Shown piece after piece: positions 61,949-64,000 of a stretch of DNA of 64,000 nucleotides. The notes beneath the pieces are model-generated. The model made no database searches, was not told where the DNA came from, and saw only the letters and a program-made list of their open reading frames with translations. Source of the DNA: Phaeobacter sp. B1627 (GTDB lineage: Bacteria > Pseudomonadota > Alphaproteobacteria > Rhodobacterales > Rhodobacteraceae); NCBI RefSeq assembly GCF_006265095.1, contig NZ_VCNK01000025.1:51190-115189 (forward strand). Reading direction: 5' to 3'. Positions within the stretch are counted from its first letter, which is position 1; the number at the start of each line of letters is the position of its first letter. The position numbers and the translations under genes are program-made.

Positions 61949-62678
61949 GGCGGAGACCATCTGGATCATCGGTGCCAGTGACGGCATCGGCGCTGCTCTG
62001 GCACGTGCATACGCGCGGCGCGGTGCCCGGTTGATCCTGTCGGCCCGGTCCGGTGAGGCTCTGCAGGATCTCGCAACCACGCTCGGGACCGGTCACATTG
62101 CGCTGCCGCTCGACGTGGCCGATCGCGCAACCATTGAGGCCGCAGCGGCCAGGATCGCTCAGATCGGCCCGTTGGACCGGGTGGTGCATCTGGCCGCGCT
62201 CTATGATCCGGGCAAAATCTCCGACCTGGCCCCGGACACTGCGACGCAGATCATAGCCGTGAACCTGACCGGCAGCTTTCACATCGCGCAAATCGCGCCC
62301 CCATTGTTGCGCAAGGGCGGCCAGCTGGCGCTCTGCGGCTCTGTTGCGGGCTATTTCGGATTGCCGCAGGGCCAGATTTATTCGGCAACCAAGGCAGCTG
62401 TGATCAATCTCGTGCAATCGTTGCGCGCCGAGATGGGCGGGCGTTGCGACGTGCGGCTGATCAACCCCGGCTTCGTTGACACCCGCCTGACCCGGCGCAA
62501 CGACTTTCACATGCCCGCGATGGTCACGCCGCAAGAGGCCGCGCAGGCGATCATCGACGGGCTCAACGGCAAGCGTTTTGAGGTGCATTTCCCACGCCGT
62601 CTGACCTGGCCCCTCAAGCTGTTGCGGATCCTGCCCTATTGGGCCTCCCTGCCAATAACCCGGAGATTGACACAATGA
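61941..62678 (+). CDS. SDR family oxidoreductase of the RpoE operon
   Basis: 245-residue short-chain dehydrogenase. Cofactor motif GASDGIGAALARAYARRGARLILSAR (an Arg after beta-2 suggests NADP), catalytic Ser in LCGSVAGYFG and YSATK. A hydrophobic or basic C-terminus (RRLTWPLKLLRILPYW) may contact the membrane. It overlaps the methyltransferase gene by eight bases. A redox step on a modified lipid is plausible but unproven. Confidence 0.85.
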   Translation: MPEAETIWIIGASDGIGAALARAYARRGARLILSARSGEALQDLATTLGTGHIALPLDVADRATIEAAAARIAQIGPLDRVVHLAALYDPGKISDLAPDTATQIIAVNLTGSFHIAQIAPPLLRKGGQLALCGSVAGYFGLPQGQIYSATKAAVINLVQSLRAEMGGRCDVRLINPGFVDTRLTRRNDFHMPAMVTPQEAAQAIIDGLNGKRFEVHFPRRLTWPLKLLRILPYWASLPITRRLTQ

Positions 62679-63397
62679 CATCCTCCCGAAACATGGCCAT
62701 AGTGGTGTTGATTGCCACCCTCACCTTCGCGGTCTCCCCCATTTTAACCTCCGGATTCAACGGGTTCACGCCTGAACAGTTTCCTGTCGTGCAACTGAAT
62801 CCGCCTGTTCAACCCGCAGGGTTTGCGTTTGCGATCTGGGGGCTGATCTATCTGTGGTTGATACTCAGCGCGGCCTATGGTGTCTGGCGCGCGGCGGATG
62901 CGCCCGGTTGGCGGGCAATGCGGCCACCATTGGCGATCAGCCTGATCATCGGGACGTTCTGGATCGCAGCCGCGAATGCAGCCCCCGTGCTTGCCACAGT
63001 CATGATCGTTGCAATGGCCGCCGCAGCAATCCTGTCGATGCTGCGGGCCGGTCATGATCGCCCCTGGCTGCAAGCACGCCCGGTCGCAGTCTTCGCAGGC
63101 TGGCTGACCGCAGCATCTGGCGTGGCAATCGGTGTCGTTCTGGGAGGCTATGCCATTTTGTCGGCTCAGACCGCGGCAATCATCTGCTTGCTTGGCGTCC
63201 TGTGCATAGCAGTCGCCGTACAGTCCGCACGACCGCGTGAATGGGGCTATTGCGCAGCAGTTTCCTGGGCTTTGTTCGGAGTCATCGTCGCAAATCTGTC
63301 GGGTCCGAACCTGCCGGTGATCGCGCTGGCCACCCTGGGAATGGCCACATTGACGCTGCGGGTCTTGCAATCGAACATGAAGGACGCAGACCGTTGA
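62675..63397 (+). CDS. TspO/tryptophan-rich sensory-like membrane protein
   Basis: 240-residue polytopic membrane protein with six or seven hydrophobic segments and many membrane-edge tryptophans. The phrase PAGFAFAIWGLIYLWLIL is typical of the TspO-like tryptophan-rich family, though this version is longer than TspO itself. ATGA overlap with the SDR gene. Role in the operon unknown; transport or sensing of a hydrophobic compound is a guess. Confidence 0.75.
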   Translation: MTSSRNMAIVVLIATLTFAVSPILTSGFNGFTPEQFPVVQLNPPVQPAGFAFAIWGLIYLWLILSAAYGVWRAADAPGWRAMRPPLAISLIIGTFWIAAANAAPVLATVMIVAMAAAAILSMLRAGHDRPWLQARPVAVFAGWLTAASGVAIGVVLGGYAILSAQTAAIICLLGVLCIAVAVQSARPREWGYCAAVSWALFGVIVANLSGPNLPVIALATLGMATLTLRVLQSNMKDADR

Positions 63398-63801
63398 AAA
63401 TCCTGACCCTCTATACCGTGACCGCTGCGATTTTCTTCATCGCAGATGCGATTGGCTTGCGCTTTCTGATCAAGCCGGTGTTTGAGCGCCATGTGGCGCA
63501 TCTGTTTGCCGACCCGTTCCGCGCTGGTCCGGCGGCGATCTTTTATCTTGGCTATATTGCCGGCCTGCTTTGGTTTGTGTCGGTTCCGGCATTGCGAACA
63601 GCCGAACCCGCGTCTGCGCTGCTTGGCGGCGCGCTCCTTGGGCTCATGGCCTATGGGACGTATGAATTCACCAACTACGCCACACTGCGCGATTGGTCGC
63701 TCGAACAGGTCATTGCAGACACGCTTTGGGGCGGAGTACTGACCGGCTTTTCCGCCTGGGCCGGAGTTCTGCTCACCCGCGTAATCTGGACCAATGCGTG
63801 A
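63394..63801 (+). CDS. DUF2177 family membrane protein
   Basis: 135-residue protein with four hydrophobic segments (LYTVTAAIFFIADAIGLRFLI; AIFYLGYIAGLLWFVSV; LLGGALLGLMAYGTYEF; LWGGVLTGFSAWAGVLL). The ERHVAHLFAD region and YGTYEFTNYATLRDW are DUF2177 hallmarks. TTG start at 63394 overlaps the previous stop (TTGA). Function unknown. Confidence 0.82.
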   Translation: MKILTLYTVTAAIFFIADAIGLRFLIKPVFERHVAHLFADPFRAGPAAIFYLGYIAGLLWFVSVPALRTAEPASALLGGALLGLMAYGTYEFTNYATLRDWSLEQVIADTLWGGVLTGFSAWAGVLLTRVIWTNA

Positions 63802-63841
63802 AGCAACGCCGGATTTGGGGTTGTTGCCAGGAGGCCAGAAG

Positions 63842-63985
63842 ATGAGAACTGAAAGTGAGAACCACGCTGATGAATTGGCACAGCTTGAAACGCGCGAGAA
63901 ACACCGGAAAGACGCGTCGATGTGGTTGGCCCGCGATGTAGCCAAAGCCCAGGACATCGCCGAGTTGGTCCAAGAGGGGCTCTGA
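63842..63985 (+). CDS. Small uncharacterised protein, 47 residues
   Basis: From the ATG at 63842 the frame gives a charged, probably helical 47-residue protein (MRTESENHADELAQLETREK, ending ELVQEGL). AGGAGG sits 8 bp upstream of the ATG, which decides this start over an ATG at 63794. It lies 40 bp after the DUF2177 gene on the same strand and may be the last operon member. No family recognised. Confidence 0.5.
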   Translation: MRTESENHADELAQLETREKHRKDASMWLARDVAKAQDIAELVQEGL

Positions 63986-64000
63986 TGATGTAACCGCCCC

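Noticed and set aside
1..64000. CRISPR arrays, tRNA/rRNA genes, insertion sequences, prophage or toxin-antitoxin genes
   Set aside because: None were seen on either strand; the only repeats are short palindromic elements, one 8-bp microsatellite and one 16-bp direct repeat.

Overview
The window is a 64-kb chromosomal-type stretch from a GC-rich alphaproteobacterium, most likely a member of the Rhodobacterales (Roseobacter/Rhodobacter group). The gene content fits this: an RpoE-ChrR singlet-oxygen sigma/anti-sigma pair divergent from a lipid-modification operon, a DnaE2-type polymerase with an alphaproteobacterial LexA-like box, a cytochrome c550-type protein, a type I IPP isomerase and short Rhodobacterales-style palindromic repeats. 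I saw no tRNA, rRNA, CRISPR array, transposase, integrase or phage gene. This is mostly core and housekeeping sequence with a few regulatory and lipid-related highlights.

Layout. 1-5 kb: the start of gpmI (cut by the window edge), a short dnaE2 with a putative SOS box, a 0.5-kb non-coding stretch with a repeat and an 18-bp palindrome, and an ABC ATPase without a permease. 5-10 kb: a small zinc-finger protein, polA, a hydroxypyruvate isomerase-like gene and a DUF1285 gene. 10-17 kb: a co-directional moxR / DUF58 / BatA-DUF4159 / membrane protein operon. 17-24.6 kb: a bacterial alpha-2-macroglobulin and PBP1C, translationally coupled. 24.7-30.7 kb: a hybrid histidine kinase, yaaA, recQ and yggT. 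30.8-35.4 kb: a thioesterase, an MFS transporter, mepA, a phytase-like esterase and a queuosine-precursor-type transporter. 35.4-35.7 kb: a non-coding stretch with a 16-nt perfect complement to the canonical 16S rRNA 3' end, a tiny ORF, a foldable RNA segment and an intrinsic terminator, just before arfB. 36-41 kb: an SDR, a P1 peptidase, cytochrome c, idi and an FAD monooxygenase. 41-44.4 kb: glpK and panB-panC. 44.6-51.6 kb: a complete dipeptide-type ABC importer followed by a GNAT acetyltransferase and an aldehyde dehydrogenase. 51.8-57.2 kb: NAD-salvage genes pncB and pncA on either side of a membrane hybrid kinase, then trhO. 57.4-64 kb: chrR-rpoE, divergent from a six-gene operon plus a small ORF.

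The strongest story is at the right end. rpoE-chrR and the divergent operon (FAD amine-oxidase-like protein, DUF1365, CFA-synthase-like methyltransferase, SDR, TspO-like and DUF2177 membrane proteins) share a 94-bp intergenic region. It holds two opposed TGATCC-N18-TAGTGA/C elements whose -35 hexamers form one palindrome. The CFA-like enzyme lacks two residues of the E. coli CFA bicarbonate site (Cys139 to Ala, His266 to Gln). It is therefore better read as a methylase of the furan/methyl-fatty-acid (UfaM) kind than as a cyclopropane synthase. The operon may be a singlet-oxygen-induced module for making membrane furan or methylated fatty acids.

The second item worth follow-up is the structured leader and tiny ORF before the ribosome-rescue gene arfB.
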